Of a DNA stretch of 64,000 nucleotides, positions 11,630-22,692 are shown one piece after another. The number at the start of each line of letters is the position of its first letter. Position 1 is the first letter of the stretch. The position numbers and the translations under genes are program-made. The notes beneath the pieces are model-generated. The model ran no database searches. It saw nothing but the letters and a program-made list of their open reading frames with translations, and was not told the origin of the DNA. Source of the DNA: Gnetum montanum (Eukaryota > Streptophyta > Gnetopsida > Gnetales > Gnetaceae). Where the stretch lies: the NCBI GenBank assembly GCA_015680685.1, contig MNCI01016614.1, forward strand, positions 31,678 to 95,677. The letters run 5' to 3'.

Positions 11630-12649
11630 GTAACATGGAACAGTGAATGCTTGAATATGTAGAGACTTGAGAAAACACATTCAGTGAATTGTTGTGGGAT
11701 CTCATTTTTCATAACAAAATTGTTCTAGGAGTGGTTTGAGACAAGTAATGAATGCTAGATATCAGTGTTTTGTATTGTAAATTATTTCAAGGGTTTTTCT
11801 GTAAATTTTTTTTCGTTGGAATCCCAAACCACATGGGTGCTCTACCATCGAGCCTAGGAGTGTAATGAGCCACTTCTTTTTAACTTTTACTTGCTACGTC
11901 TTTATGTGGGCTCACACTTTGTTACGAGGTTGTTGTGTGTGCGTGTTTTGCTATTGGCTTTGTATTGTGGCAGAAGTAATTGATTTGAATATTAATAATT
12001 TTTTGAATGTTTGTTTGCTTTTCATATATTCTATTTTTATAAAATTTGGGGTTTAAGATTAGGTGCAATCATTTGCAAGAGGTTAGGCATTTACTCATTC
12101 ATTGACCTTGGTGGGATGAGCATTGACCTTGGTGGGATGAGCATTGAGCCTCTAGGTAGGTGATCATTTTCTTCTATGCTATATTAAAAAGTCTAAATGT
12201 TTGCTATATAAAAAATGCTTTGCTTTATGTGTGTATATATATATATATAATGAATTATTTTTTATTCTATTTCAATAGCATTGGTAGGGAATAAAGAAAG
12301 AGAGATCATTTTGGTGGTCCAGGCAGAAAAGAAAGAATTTTGGTGGTCCAACCAGAAAAGAAAACTAAAGATAATCTTAGTTGTCTAGGCAAAGAGTTGA
12401 AATAGGTATATTGAAATGTAAATGATTTTTAAAAAAATTAAAAATACTCAGTGTTGAGTAACTTATGATTCAAGATGGAGAACCTGAATTTTGAATCATG
12501 AATATTATGTTCATCAGTCTTATGTTATTTCTAAATAATGAGCATCTAAATAATGAGCATGAGGAATGTGTATTTGATGCATTATTCTTTAGAGTTGCAT
12601 GCGACATCCCATGGTTGTAGATAGGTTTCATAATGATCTTTCAGGTATG
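11630..12649. other. 3' flank of the host gene with small tandem repeats
   Basis: No gene was seen. Two exact 21-base copies of CATTGACCTTGGTGGGATGAG lie at 12,100-12,141. Two related copies of a TTTTGGTGGTCCA(G/A)(G/C)CAGAAAAG unit lie at about 12,309-12,364, and a short (TA)n run at about 12,234-12,248. The transcript probably ends within the first few hundred bases, but no clear poly(A) signal was identified. Confidence 0.5.
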
Positions 12650-13130
12650 GTAAGATGATGCAATACAAGTTATGATTGGCTTGAAAGAGAATGTGTTTCT
12701 GTTTTTATGTATTTTACAGCATGATTGAAAAATAGTATAATATTAAGACAAAAAGAAAAAACAAAGATGATATAACCTTGAAGGGAGGTGGAGGTGTTGG
12801 GATCCAAAATAAATGAAATAGAGGTACACCCCAAGATATATAGTTTAATTAGAATTTTATATAAGTTAGCATTGCCTATTGGAATTAAACCCATGACTTG
12901 GAGTTTCCAAATTAAGTGTTTTGCCATTAGGCTAACACCTCATTGTTCCTTCATGCATCGTAAGATGGTGTAATATAAGTCATGAACACAAAATGAAAAA
13001 TTTTGGATTACTTGAGGGCTTGAAAGAAAATATGTTTCATGTTTTCATTTTGAATTTTTTTTGTTTTCATTTTACAACATGATTCAAAGATTATATGTTA
13101 TTAAGATGAAAAGAAGGGACAAAGATGGAT
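12650..13130. repeat. degenerate direct duplication flanking a SINE
   Basis: The block 12,650-12,776 (GTAAGATGATGCAATACAAG ... GACAAAAAGAAAAAACAAAG) recurs at about 12,959-13,125 (GTAAGATGGTGTAATATAAG ... GATGAAAAGAAGGGACAAAG), with an insertion in the second copy. Between them sits the tRNA-like element at 12,793-12,939. The two blocks are not exact, so this is an old duplication rather than a target-site duplication. Confidence 0.65.
12793..12939 (-). mobile_element. tRNA-derived SINE, copy 1
   Basis: On the minus strand it begins GGTGTTAGCCTAATGGC, containing TAGCCTAATGG, a good polymerase III A box. About 30 bases on lies GGGTTTAATTCC, a B box differing from GGTTCAATTCC only by a C-to-T change. 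It ends GGATCCCAACACC. It is 147 bases long, exactly the length of the second copy at 18,245-18,391, and shares most bases with it. No target duplication is obvious. Confidence 0.7.
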
Positions 13131-13148
13131 ATTGTGTAAATGTTTTAT

Positions 13149-14012
13149 AATTGTTGATTTTTTGCTATGTTAGAATAAGAAGAATTGAGTTTGAGTTTTG
13201 ACAAAATTAGAATTCTAAGAAGTTGAAAGTTGAAGATGCAAGAATTGAAAATGCAACTTAGAATATAATTTTAATTTTAATTGAAAGGATTCAACTCATG
13301 ACATGGTAGTATAGAAAAGGTGTTTTTTTTTTTTTTTTTCAAAAGAAAAGAATAGTTTCCAAGAAAGAATGAGAATCCATTACAAGAAAACCACTATGTT
13401 TACATTAGCTTATCTCCAAGAATTTTCATTTGAATGCTACCTAAATTATGATTGACTAGTTGCTAAATAGTGATACTAATTTAAAAGTAATGCTAATTTA
13501 AAAGAAGAAAAGGAAAATATCATTATAGATGTTTGTTTGGAGCAAATACTTATTGAATTTTGTTGGCTTATTGGGTGTTTTGAGGAGCCTTGAGCTCTCT
13601 CTTGAGGAAAATGTTCCATTTTGTATTTAATACTCTGAGGAGTGAGGAGTTTGTGCCTTGGTAATTCTAAGGGATAACAAAGTGTTTGTGGTTTTTCTCT
13701 AAAGGGTTATAGTGTCTTGTGAGCACATTCTTGATTTCAACCTTGAGAGATTTTTGAAAGTTTTGAGGAATACCAAGTTTAGAAATCTCATCTTCCATGT
13801 TGTGTGGGAAGTATGTAGTATTTTAGGATATACCATTGTAGTATCTTCTATCACTTTTGGTTATTAAGTAAAGTTGTTTTCTTCTACCACTTTTCTTTTG
13901 GTTATTAATTATATTGGAAACTATGTTCGATTGTGCTTTGATTACATTTGTTTTCAGCATTTAAATTTTATTTTTAATAGAACTCATTCAACCCTTATTT
14001 TGGGTTTAACAA
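13149..14012 (+). mobile_element. possible Copia 5' LTR
   Basis: A TGTTGATTTTTTGC start follows an ordinary AT-rich stretch. The segment ends in ATTCAACCCTTATTTTGGGTTTAACA and is followed, after about 320 bases, by a Copia gag. A poly(T) run sits at 13,322-13,340. No matching 3' LTR and no Met-tRNA primer site were found, so the boundaries are guesses. Confidence 0.3.
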
Positions 14013-14330
14013 TCCTCAAGTGGCAGTAGTCATCACTTGCATAACTACCTCTTTTAGATGACACTAACTATGCCCTTTGAAAGGGACATGTGCAAATGTG
14101 TTTAGAATCCTTTGAGATCTTGTTTGTTATATTATTTATTAGTTTGTGTGTGGTGAGGTTCTCCTATCTTAAAGCATGAGTTCATGTGAACAATTGATAT
14201 CCCAAAAACAAAAAAGCTCTTTTCCCATATAGAGTTCAGGACCAGTTTTATGTGTGGTAGAGTGTTATTGAAGGATATAACACCATCAAAGCCTAGAGCA
14301 AGTAAGAACTAATATGACAAAAAGAAATTC

Positions 14331-14740
14331 ATGAATAACTCCAAGGCAACAACTGCAATTGCTTTTGTACTTTCACAAGAGAAATACAATAAGGTAAATC
14401 CTTGTAAGATTGTCAAGGAGGTTTGGAACACTTTGGAAACAACCTATAAAGGAACAAGGGTTATGAAGCAATCTAAACTCATCTTGTGGCTAAATCAATT
14501 TGAAAACTTGAAGATGAGTAAAGATGAAAGGATACAATAATACTTTAATTGTATGTGTGATTTGATGAGGTCAATATGAGGAACTAATGAAGACTTGCTA
14601 TAAACAAGGTTATGTACAAAATCATCATAACCTTGACACCTAGAGATAAAATTAAGACTCTTGTCATCAAGGAAGTAAGGGACTTTAGACCTTTTAAGAT
14701 TGAGGAGTTGCAATGTATCTTACTAGACATGTAATTTTTT
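14331..14740 (+). pseudogene. Ty1/Copia gag fragment (UBN2-like)
   Basis: The frame from 14,331 reads IVKEVWNTLETTYKGT, then KQSKLILWLNQFENLKMSKDERI. This is the conserved gag core of plant Copia elements (W..L...Y.G...K..KL..L...FE.LKM...E). After a stop and frame changes the signal continues at about 14,605-14,730 with KIIITLTPRDKIKTLVIKEVRD and FKIEELQCILLDM, the typical end of that domain. Protease, integrase and RT were not recovered downstream, so this is a relic. Confidence 0.75.
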
Positions 14741-17344
14741 GATGCATCTCACTTGATTGGCTATGAGAACTAGGGTAGGAACAGTGTCCAGGGTATGATT
14801 GTAAAGAAGTGAATACTCAAATGCATCTCCCAAACTACATGTCAAGTAGATAAGTCCAAAAATTCAAAGATCATCTTTCCTAAAGTGTGTCATTGTACAA
14901 AGGCGTAAGAGAGGAGGTAAGAAAGCCAAAACACACCATTAACAAGACTAATAACAATGAAGCAAGAGAGAAAAGGACAAAACACAAATAGATTGGAAGA
15001 TCAAAACTAGATAAGAACCAATTGATTCTTCATCACTACTCATTTTAAAATTGTGACCATTCCCAACAGTATAAGTATAGGTATTATGTTTTAACCTTGG
15101 TATTTTAGGATAGGGATAGGTAGAATTTTTATTTCTTATCTTTTTTCATGTTTTCCTTGGGATGATTTTAGGGGAATTCCTCAAGACATGTGACTTCAAA
15201 AACATGTTTTAAAGATTACCTAAGATTTTGGTAGGATGTCCCACTTCCAAGTGGATATTCATACCTATGTCTCTGGTTCCCTTGGGTGGGTTGTCCCAAG
15301 TATTTGGGATGTCTTAGCTAGAATTTGGATGTCCATCTTATAGTGGGATGCCGTAATTATGTGAAAGCGAAAAATAAAATATGTGATTTTTAAAGGGTCT
15401 GTGCATAAAATATCCTAAATGTTCTTATTTGATCATTTGCACTCAATTTGGTAATGGACATCTAGCTAACTTAGAGATCAAAGTAGAGGAGATGACATAC
15501 ACCAAGCAAGGATTTAAGAGGTTTCAAGGCAACAAATTAGGGAGAAGATAAGAAGTAGTAGGAGAAAGTTCTTTTACTATTGGAGAAAAAGGAATAAAAA
15601 GCGTCCTTTCATGTTGAAGTAACAAGAAATAGGTATGACACTCCTTAAAAAATCTCTATTATTTTTGAAAGGATTTTCATTTCAAGCTCAAGTGGTAGGT
15701 ATAGATTCAAGCTTACTTTGATGTTGTTGGGTTGTCCTTTCTTTTGAACCTAACTACTTTCATTCTTGAAATCTTGATTTAGGACTTTCTTGGCAATATT
15801 TTTGACTATGGATTTTATTATTTGTACATTTTCTAGTCTTGTTAGTGATAATATTGTTCTTGTGTAGCCTAACTTGATTAATCACATCTTAGGATTTGAT
15901 GCTAGTGATGCATATTTCTTGTGGGTTACTTCACTTGATGATTTATTTGCAAATTTTAAGGTTTCCATTTCTAAGAAAGATTTTTGCAAAACTCTTTCGG
16001 AATCCTAGGTTTTTATTAAGAAGGAAGGTGTATAAGTTTGACATGGTTGCAGATGCTTTCACTCTTTCCCTCATTATTTACTACAATCTTGTAGTAAAAG
16101 GTAGAAGCTATGATCATTTGCTTCCTGATTAGGCCATGGTAATTTATTTTCTTCTAAATAAGATAAAAGTAGATATTAGGTACATCATTTATCGAGACTT
16201 CATATCAAAGCATTGTAGGAAACAGACTTTTGGATATTCACCACTAATTGGCCTAATCATTATAGATGCAAGCATTAATAACCCCAGAATGCCTATCATT
16301 TGTGGGAAGAAGGGAACAAAGTACGTAGATAAGAGTACACATGCTAGTGTCATAGGAGCATCTACTTCTCAAGTTTAGAGATCTTACTTGTTAAGGTTTA
16401 GATTAGTGGAAGATTAGCTTAGATCCTAAGCAATGAAATATAGGCAATTTCCAAGACACTTGACAAAATGAATCATAACTTATCTAGACTAGCATGTCAA
16501 AGGATGGTCTTTAGAGAACATTTTTTGAAGCCAACATTCTAGAGTTGGAGTGAGAACTACATATTTTTGAAAATGAGCTTTTTAAGACTCCTACATGGTT
16601 GTTGGAGAAGAAAATACCTCTATGGAGAACCTCAAATATGAGATCATTTCGAGGATATGAATATGGTAGAGAAGAGAATGTATATGTAGAGATTTATATA
16701 TATGTGGAGGCAGAGTGATCTTCCAAAGATTTAAGGACAAAAGATGATGATCCATTTGTTCATGAAGTGATGCAGAGTATTTTTGGTCTATTCATACCAA
16801 AGATGTATCGGCAGCAAAACACACTCTCATAGTGGGATAATGTCTTAACAAGATTCTTCTACTATTGCTTAGCCCTCACATTTCAAAAAGCTTAAAGTGA
16901 AGCTTTATTCTTGTAGGAAGTAAATTGCTTTTGTTGAATACTTTGTAGATGAAACCATGGCTAGTATCAATTCCATTAGTAGTGATGATGAGTATCATCC
17001 AAAGGATGTGGGTGTAGGATTAGATGACTTAGAGTCCTAGGATTAAGTTCTATGACCATTAAGACTTTCAACCTTTTTTCTGGGTTAAACAATAATGAAG
17101 AGTTTTAACAACATTGTATATGAGATATTCCCATATCACCTACATGTTATATTTTGCGCGTTATTATGTTTTATGCTTTAGGAGATTATCATATTAATGA
17201 TCTTTGATGTATGTCAAATTTATGTTTTTGAAGATATCATAGAACTTTGTTTTGTTGGTTGTAAGAACTTTCTTAAAATGATTGTATTTTAGGTTATATT
17301 TTTTCTTGCAACTTTCACTTATTTCCAAGTTTTTGTACATCACC
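14741..17344. other. decayed interior, no confident gene
   Basis: Short frames at 15,896-16,378 have no recognised motif. Patches rich in GGATGTCC (15,230-15,360) resemble non-coding LTR sequence. This region probably contains the remains of the Copia element and other insertions, but nothing can be named. Confidence 0.4.
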
Positions 17345-17827
17345 AAAAAGAGGGATATTGTTGATTAATAATGAAGAAGTGTGTTTTGCTGGTTTGTGCA
17401 CGTGCATGTGACCCAAGAAAATAATGAAGACTCCTTGGGACATGAACTTTTCCAAACCTTTTGGACATTATTATTGAGCTTGAGATGAAGATGTTTTTGA
17501 GTCCTTGCCAAGGACATGAAGCAAAAAGCCAATTTAAAATAAAGAGAGAGCCATAGGTCTTAAGAATGATGCAACTAGATTAGGTTGAAATGCCAAGGAT
17601 GTTAGTCCATGGAGTAGGGTAGGCGTTTCCATGCTAAGATGGATGTCCCATGATAGGCCTAGGAAAGCCAGTGAAAGTTCATGATGAATGTTTGCTCTCT
17701 AGGATGGACATTATGACTTAGACCCTGCCTATAGTGGAATTTCCCAATAGAAGATTCTATCACAATACTACCCTAACATATAGGTATTTCCAGTAAACTA
17801 GGAAGATTATTATGAAAAGTAAATATT
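17345..17827 (+). mobile_element. possible Copia polypurine tract and 3' LTR start
   Basis: CCAAAAAGAGGGATATTG is followed by TGTTGATTAATAATG at 17,359. This resembles the AAGGGGGAGATTG-TGTTG junction of plant Copia elements. It lies 2.6 kb downstream of the gag fragment and in the same orientation. The following sequence does not match the candidate 5' LTR, so the pairing is not established. Confidence 0.3.
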
Positions 17828-18240
17828 AAAACTATATTTCAACCTATCAATAAAATTAGTGATTGGTGTTTCCCTAAGAAAGATAGACTAAAGAGCCTTG
17901 ATTACAAAGGTGTTTATCAACCAAAATACTCTTGTGGAAATGTATACATTGGAGAAAGTGAAAGAAAGATTTTTACTAGACTAAAAGAACATGAAGGAGA
18001 CATAAAACACGAGAATTGAGAAATCCACATTGGTAGAACATGTTAACAATTGCTTAACAGATGAAAATAAATATGGAAACTAGAAAAATGCAAATTCTTA
18101 GCCAAGATAGAATATTATCTAGAGAAAAAAAATTAGAAAATCCATAGAGATTAAGCTACATCCCAATAATGTTAATAGAGATGAAGGTTTAGAGATTAAT
18201 GAAGGATGGTGGCTTTTCATAACCAAAATCACGCATAAGA
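17828..18240 (+). pseudogene. Penelope-like element, GIY-YIG endonuclease end (Dryad type)
   Basis: An open stretch to the stop at 18,017-18,019 reads KTIFQPINKISDWCFPKKDR, then KGVYQPKYSCGNVYIGE and TRLKEHEGDIKHEN. GVY...C.CG..YIGE...R...RLKEH..D is the GIY-YIG nuclease signature of Penelope-like elements, including the Cys pair typical of that linker. Beyond the stop, frame-shifted pieces continue with EKSTLVEHVNNC, KCKFLAKIEYYLEK and NNVNRDEGLEINEGW, the normal C-terminal part. Reverse transcriptase is absent upstream, so the copy is 5'-truncated and dead. Endonuclease-bearing Penelope elements in plants are known mainly from conifers. Confidence 0.8.
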
Positions 18241-18244
18241 AGGG

Positions 18245-18391
18245 GGTGTTGGAACCTAAAATAAGTGAAGCATACTTACACCCCAAGATATATAGTCCAA
18301 TTAGAACTTTATATAACTCAGCATTGCCCATCAAAATTGAATCCATAACCTTGAGCTTCCAAATCAAGTATCTTACCACTAGGCTAACACC
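18245..18391 (-). mobile_element. tRNA-derived SINE, copy 2
   Basis: It has the same length (147) and order as the copy at 12,793-12,939. The minus-strand start is GGTGTTAGCCTAGTGG (A box) and a GGATTCAATTTTG B box lies about 30 bases on. The shared core includes ATATATCTTGGGGTGTA, and the end is TTCCAACACC. It directly abuts the Penelope 3' end on one side and the duplicated unit (18,393 onward) on the other. Confidence 0.7.
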
Positions 18392-18392
18392 A

Positions 18393-19740
18393 TTACTATT
18401 GTTTCTCTCATTGCTTTTGTTGGTCAATCTAGCTCTTGCTTCATTAGAGTAACATAATTCATCAACGTTTAAACTCTTTTGGACTAAACTATATACAACT
18501 CATGACAGAGAACAACTAGTTGATCAAATTTTGCTACACAAAGATTGTGCTTTACATGTAGCTGCTCTCCTCTAGGTTGTCCAAGGAAGCATTTATAGCA
18601 TAAGCAAGATTCCTCTTATTTCTATCATGAATTTTAGTCTTTTGACTAAATCCTTAAGCATGAGGATGCTTCTAAACCCTAAAATCTTGTGGCTTTGGTG
18701 ACAAGATTTACATTTGGTAAATGTCATCCCTAAACTTGTCGTGTATTAGAGAAATTTTCAAATTGTAGATGTTTCTAATGTTATAGTAGATTCAGTTCTA
18801 ATATTTAGACTTTTTGATCTTCAAACTATTAGCCTACTCTCACACTTGCAAATGTAAGGATTTATATTATTTTTCTTTTCAGCATGTGTCCACTATTTTT
18901 TTTATTTAACATGTGTCCATTATTTGTTTTCTTTTCAACATGTTTCCACTATTTTATTTTTCTTTTCAACACGTGTCCACTATTTTTTTCCAACATCTGT
19001 CAACTATTTTTTCTTTTCAATATGTGTCCAATATTTTTTTCAACATGTGTTCACTGCTCTTTGTTTCTTTTCAACATGTGTCTACTTTCTTTATTTCTTT
19101 TTAATACATGTTCATTATTATTTTTCTTTTCAATATGTGTCCACTATTTTTTTTCAACATATGTCCACTATTTTTTCCTTTTTAACATGTGTCTACTGTT
19201 ATTTTCACTTTTCAACATGTGTCCACTAACTTTTTATTTTCAGCATATGTCTAACATTTTTTTCAACTTGTGTCCACTCTCTTTATTTCTTTTTAATACA
19301 TGTCCACTATTTTTTTTCAACATGTGTCCACTATTTTTTTCTTTTCAATATATGTCCACTATTGTTTCCTTTTCAACATGTGTCTACTATTTTTTTTGGT
19401 TTTCAACATGTGTCCACTATTTCTTTTTCAACATGTGTCCACTGATTTCTTTTAGAAAGGGTCATGTTCTTACTATAAATAAATTATTATCATTTTTGTT
19501 TTTGGCATGCATCTATCATCAAAGGCACATTGATGAGGGGTGAAATTTCTCAAAACTGCTTTGTGCTACTTTCAATGTTTGTCATTTTTGCCATATTTGC
19601 GGTTCATGTATTGTAGATTCTTTCATGTGTTCCATGAATCTTTACTTTTCCTATATTTTATTTAGTATTTGCCAACTCTTTTTAGCTGTTGCACTCAACT
19701 CCATAAAATTTTTAATCCATAAGATTTCTTCTCTCTTGGT
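18393..19740. repeat. duplicated unit, copy 1 (contains the minisatellite)
   Basis: The left arm (18,393-18,880) and right arm (19,450-19,740) both align by eye with 19,868-20,660, in the same order and orientation. Recognisable blocks include GAGAACAACTAGTTGATCAA, CCTTAAGCATGAGGATGCT and GAGGGGTGAAATT. Minus-strand frames in both copies give partly shared short peptides with Cys pairs (KCKSCHQSHKILGF in copy 1, CESCCQNHKILGF in copy 2). The unit may therefore derive from a coding sequence, but frames are broken and I do not recognise the protein. Confidence 0.75.
18880..19450. repeat. T-rich minisatellite, about 21 units of 23-31 bases
   Basis: The unit is CAACATGTGTCCACTATTTT plus a variable T/C tract. 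I count about 21 consecutive units. Length varies mainly by the presence of an extra TTTCTTTT. Units 8-14 (from 19,076) and 15-21 (from 19,268) match one to one in their sequence variants, which indicates a higher-order repeat of about 192 bases. The sister copy at 19,868-20,660 has only one such unit (at about 20,355-20,390). The long open frames across the array in several phases are a by-product of the repeat. Confidence 0.9.
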
Positions 19741-19867
19741 AATCAATGATTGAAGATGGATTTTAGAACATTTCAAGTTTTGGGCTTTGTGCTAAACTAA
19801 GGTGTTCTGTTAATTACCCACAAGTTTGTTTGAGTTTTAGATCTGAGAGTAGCGTTGATAATTTGTT

Positions 19868-20660
19868 CATTACTATTGTTTCTTTTACTACTTCTATTAG
19901 TCAATCTAGCTTTTGCTTCATTATAATGACATAGTTCATCAACATTTAAACTATTTTGGACTAAATTGTATATGCCTAACTCACGATGGAGAACAACTAG
20001 TTGATCAAATTATGCTACGCAAAGTTTGTGATTCACATGTAGTTTCTCTTATCTAGATTATTAAAGAAAGCATTTATAGAATCAGTAGGATCCCTCTCAT
20101 TTTCATTATAGATTTTAATTTTTCACTAAATCCTTAAACATGAGGATGCTCGTAAATCCTAAAATTTTGTGGTTTTGGCAACAAGATTCACATATGAAAA
20201 ATGTCATCCCCAAGCCTGTTGTCTATGGGAGAAATTTTCAAACTGCAGAGATTCCTAATGTTACAACAGATTTAGTTATGATGTTTATACTATATGATTT
20301 TCAGACTATTGACCCATCCTCACCCTTGCAAATATGAGAGTTGCCATTTTTTTTCTTCTTAACTGGTATCCACTCTTTTCTTTTAGAAAGGATCATGTTT
20401 TTCCTATACATTGTATGTTGCTAGCCTTGTTTTTGACATGCATCTAGCATCAAAAGCATGCTAATGAGGGGTGAAATTCCTCAAAAGCACTTCATGCTAC
20501 TTTTAATGTTTGTCATTTTTGCCTTATTTTCAATTCATGTTTAGTAGCTTCTTCCTTGTATTACAACTTTGTTTTTTCTACATTTTATTTGGTCTTCGCT
20601 AACTCTCTTTAGCTATTGCACATGATTTGCATAAAACCTTTAATCCATAAAACCATGTAG
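19868..20660. repeat. duplicated unit, copy 2 (single minisatellite unit)
   Basis: Counterpart of 18,393-19,740 without the expanded array. It ends TTTAATCCATAAAAC, matching TTTTTAATCCATAAGAT of copy 1. The copies differ at many positions, so the duplication is old. Confidence 0.75.
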
Positions 20661-20752
20661 AATAAAAAATAAATTAATCATTGATATTAGATTTTTTTAA
20701 AGAGATCCTTCGTTCAATCTTCATTGTTATCCAACTTATTAACTTTTAAATT

Positions 20753-21760
20753 TGATGAGTGGTGGGTATCTTGTATGCTCAATCATACAAATCACAAGTG
20801 TTCACATGCGATCCAGTCAAATTCCATGGATGGGATTAGTGTGGTATCTAGATTATTAAGCATTGATTGTAGGTCATTGTTCTCTCACTTAGACTAGTGG
20901 TAGCTTTATCATGTATGGTTTAGGCTAAGTTAAGGCATATGATTATTGATATTTTGTGGCTAAGGCTAAATTATATGAAAGTATGAAAATTAATTATTTA
21001 ATCTAATTAATAACAAGAAGATAACCTTAAACTATCCTAAGGGTGATGAGCATTCATTTCTAGCTTGCCATACATTTCCTGAACTCATGTACCCATTGCT
21101 GGGATTACCAAGTGTTATGTTATTGGACAAACCAAGCAATAACACTGCTAGGATTACCAAGCGAATACATGTTTATGCTCAAAATTGGTAATGCTCATTT
21201 CACTAATTGATTAACGTGAATGGAAATGTAAATATTAACTAAATACATTGAAAGTAAATTGCATTAAAAGTAAATCTGTTCTAAGTCAAAGTGCTATAAT
21301 GAATATGAATCAATCTTGATCTTATTGCCATTCATGGAATGTGTCTAGGTAGAATGCCACTCGAATAAGATGTCAGACAGTTGATCCAAATTTGCATTGT
21401 GGGCACTTGTTGACTATTTGTTAGATTATAGAATAAAATTACAAGAGTCTAGCTACACTATTGACCAAATGGTGTCAAATACATAATAGGTGCTTGCACA
21501 TTTATAGGCAAATACAGTCATTGTGTTGATGGGGATACATTAATGGATTAGGTTGCATCGATGGGGATGCATTGATGAGGATGCATTGACACAGCTAAGT
21601 TATAGCAAATTGAGACACATTGATAGAAATGCTACAATGCAGATATGGCGTAGCATCTATGATATAGCCTTTGCAATATCTTAGCTAACTGATACACTTG
21701 ACAAAATGATGTCTCATCATGTCCCAATGACTTACCTACCTGACATATCAAGTCTCATCA
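20753..21760 (-). mobile_element. solo LTR of the GATATCG Ty3/Gypsy family, TSD AAATT
   Basis: The ends are TGATGAGTGG (left) and AGTCTCATCA (right). The pentamer AAATT lies immediately outside both (20,748-20,752 and 21,761-21,765). The interior reads, on the minus strand, through GCCTATAAATGTGC (TATA) and the AATAAGATCAAGATTGATTC block. The LTR of element E (29,154-29,852) shares this block, so both belong to one older subfamily. There is no internal region, hence a solo LTR. Confidence 0.88.
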
Positions 21761-22508
21761 AAATTTATATAAATAATAATAATAATAATAGTTAAAAAGT
21801 TAATTAATATTCATTATTCCATAGCATTAAATACTTTACAAATAGGGCTTTATTAGAAATAATAATACACTTTCATAATAATAGAAAATTAATATTTAAT
21901 TTCTATAATAATTGTAAAAAATAATTAAAAAATATATAGCATACCCTTTTAAATAAATAATAAGTATGACCAACTTTACCCAAGAAATCATATAAATAAC
22001 CTCTTTCATTCTTATTATTTAAAACCATTGATGATGAATCCAGAGAGGATTTGAAACTAGTATGGTTTCAAATTGTAAGAAGTGAAATCTTAGAATTTTT
22101 CTAAATTTCCAAATCAAGTTGAGGCAGTATGCAAGATGGACATCCAAGCCTCAAATAGAAGGTCGAAGGTAGTTGGAGAAAGCTATAAAAAGGCTATTCC
22201 GTATTGTTTAAGCACTCTAGTTTAACTTTGAGTTATTGAGGAAAGTTTAGGAAAGTTGATTTACTTACAATTAATATTGTATTTTTAAATAAGATTCATT
22301 CTTGGTAATTTCTTTAAATAGCTATATAATACTCTCTCATCTTTGTATATTATTTTTGCTACTACTACATTAGGGTTGATATTATTCTTTCCTAGAGCTC
22401 TAGCATTACTATGCATCTTCTTCCTAGGATTTGAAATGCTTGCGTAATAAAACATCATATGTTGCATGTTAGAAAATTTAAGACTAAGGAAACATTTTTA
22501 ATGGGAGA
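21761..22508. other. AT-rich intergenic DNA, nothing recognised
   Basis: It contains an (AAT)n run at about 21,774-21,790 and no credible frame. It precedes the start of element E. Confidence 0.5.
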
Positions 22509-22692
22509 TGATAGCATAGCCCTTGTCTTAGAATTGACAAAATTATGTCAGTTAGTTGTGATATCATATCTATAATATTGTAATCATAATATTGCACTTG
22601 TAATGTCATAGACATGATGTAGTAGTGTTAATAAATGCCTATAAATATGGTTTACCAACAACATTTTTAGCATCAGTTGGTCATAGAATAGC
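22509..22692 (+). mobile_element. element E, first part of 5' LTR (split by element A)
   Basis: It starts TGATAGCATAGCCC and has the family's TATA-like GCCTATAAATATGG at 22,649-22,662. It breaks at ATAGC (22,688-22,692) and resumes after element A at the second ATAGC (29,149). E is the oldest element of the nest. The palindromes of its U3 are already decayed. Confidence 0.75.

Noticed and set aside
12793-12939. A functional tRNA gene
   Set aside because: Only A and B boxes are recognisable; no cloverleaf with an anticodon arm can be drawn and the element is too long and present twice.
13149-17827. Complete Copia element from 13.1 to 17.8 kb
   Set aside because: The proposed LTR starts do not match each other and no pol domain was found, so only the gag relic is claimed firmly.
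18880-19450. Array resembling a CRISPR (short repeats with variable parts)
   Set aside because: The variable parts are T/C-tract length changes, not unique spacers; there are no cas genes and the context is a plant nuclear genome. It is a minisatellite.
18884-19543. 219-codon open frame across the minisatellite
   Set aside because: Several phases are open because the repeat lacks stop triplets; the Phe/Cys-rich product is simply the translated repeat.
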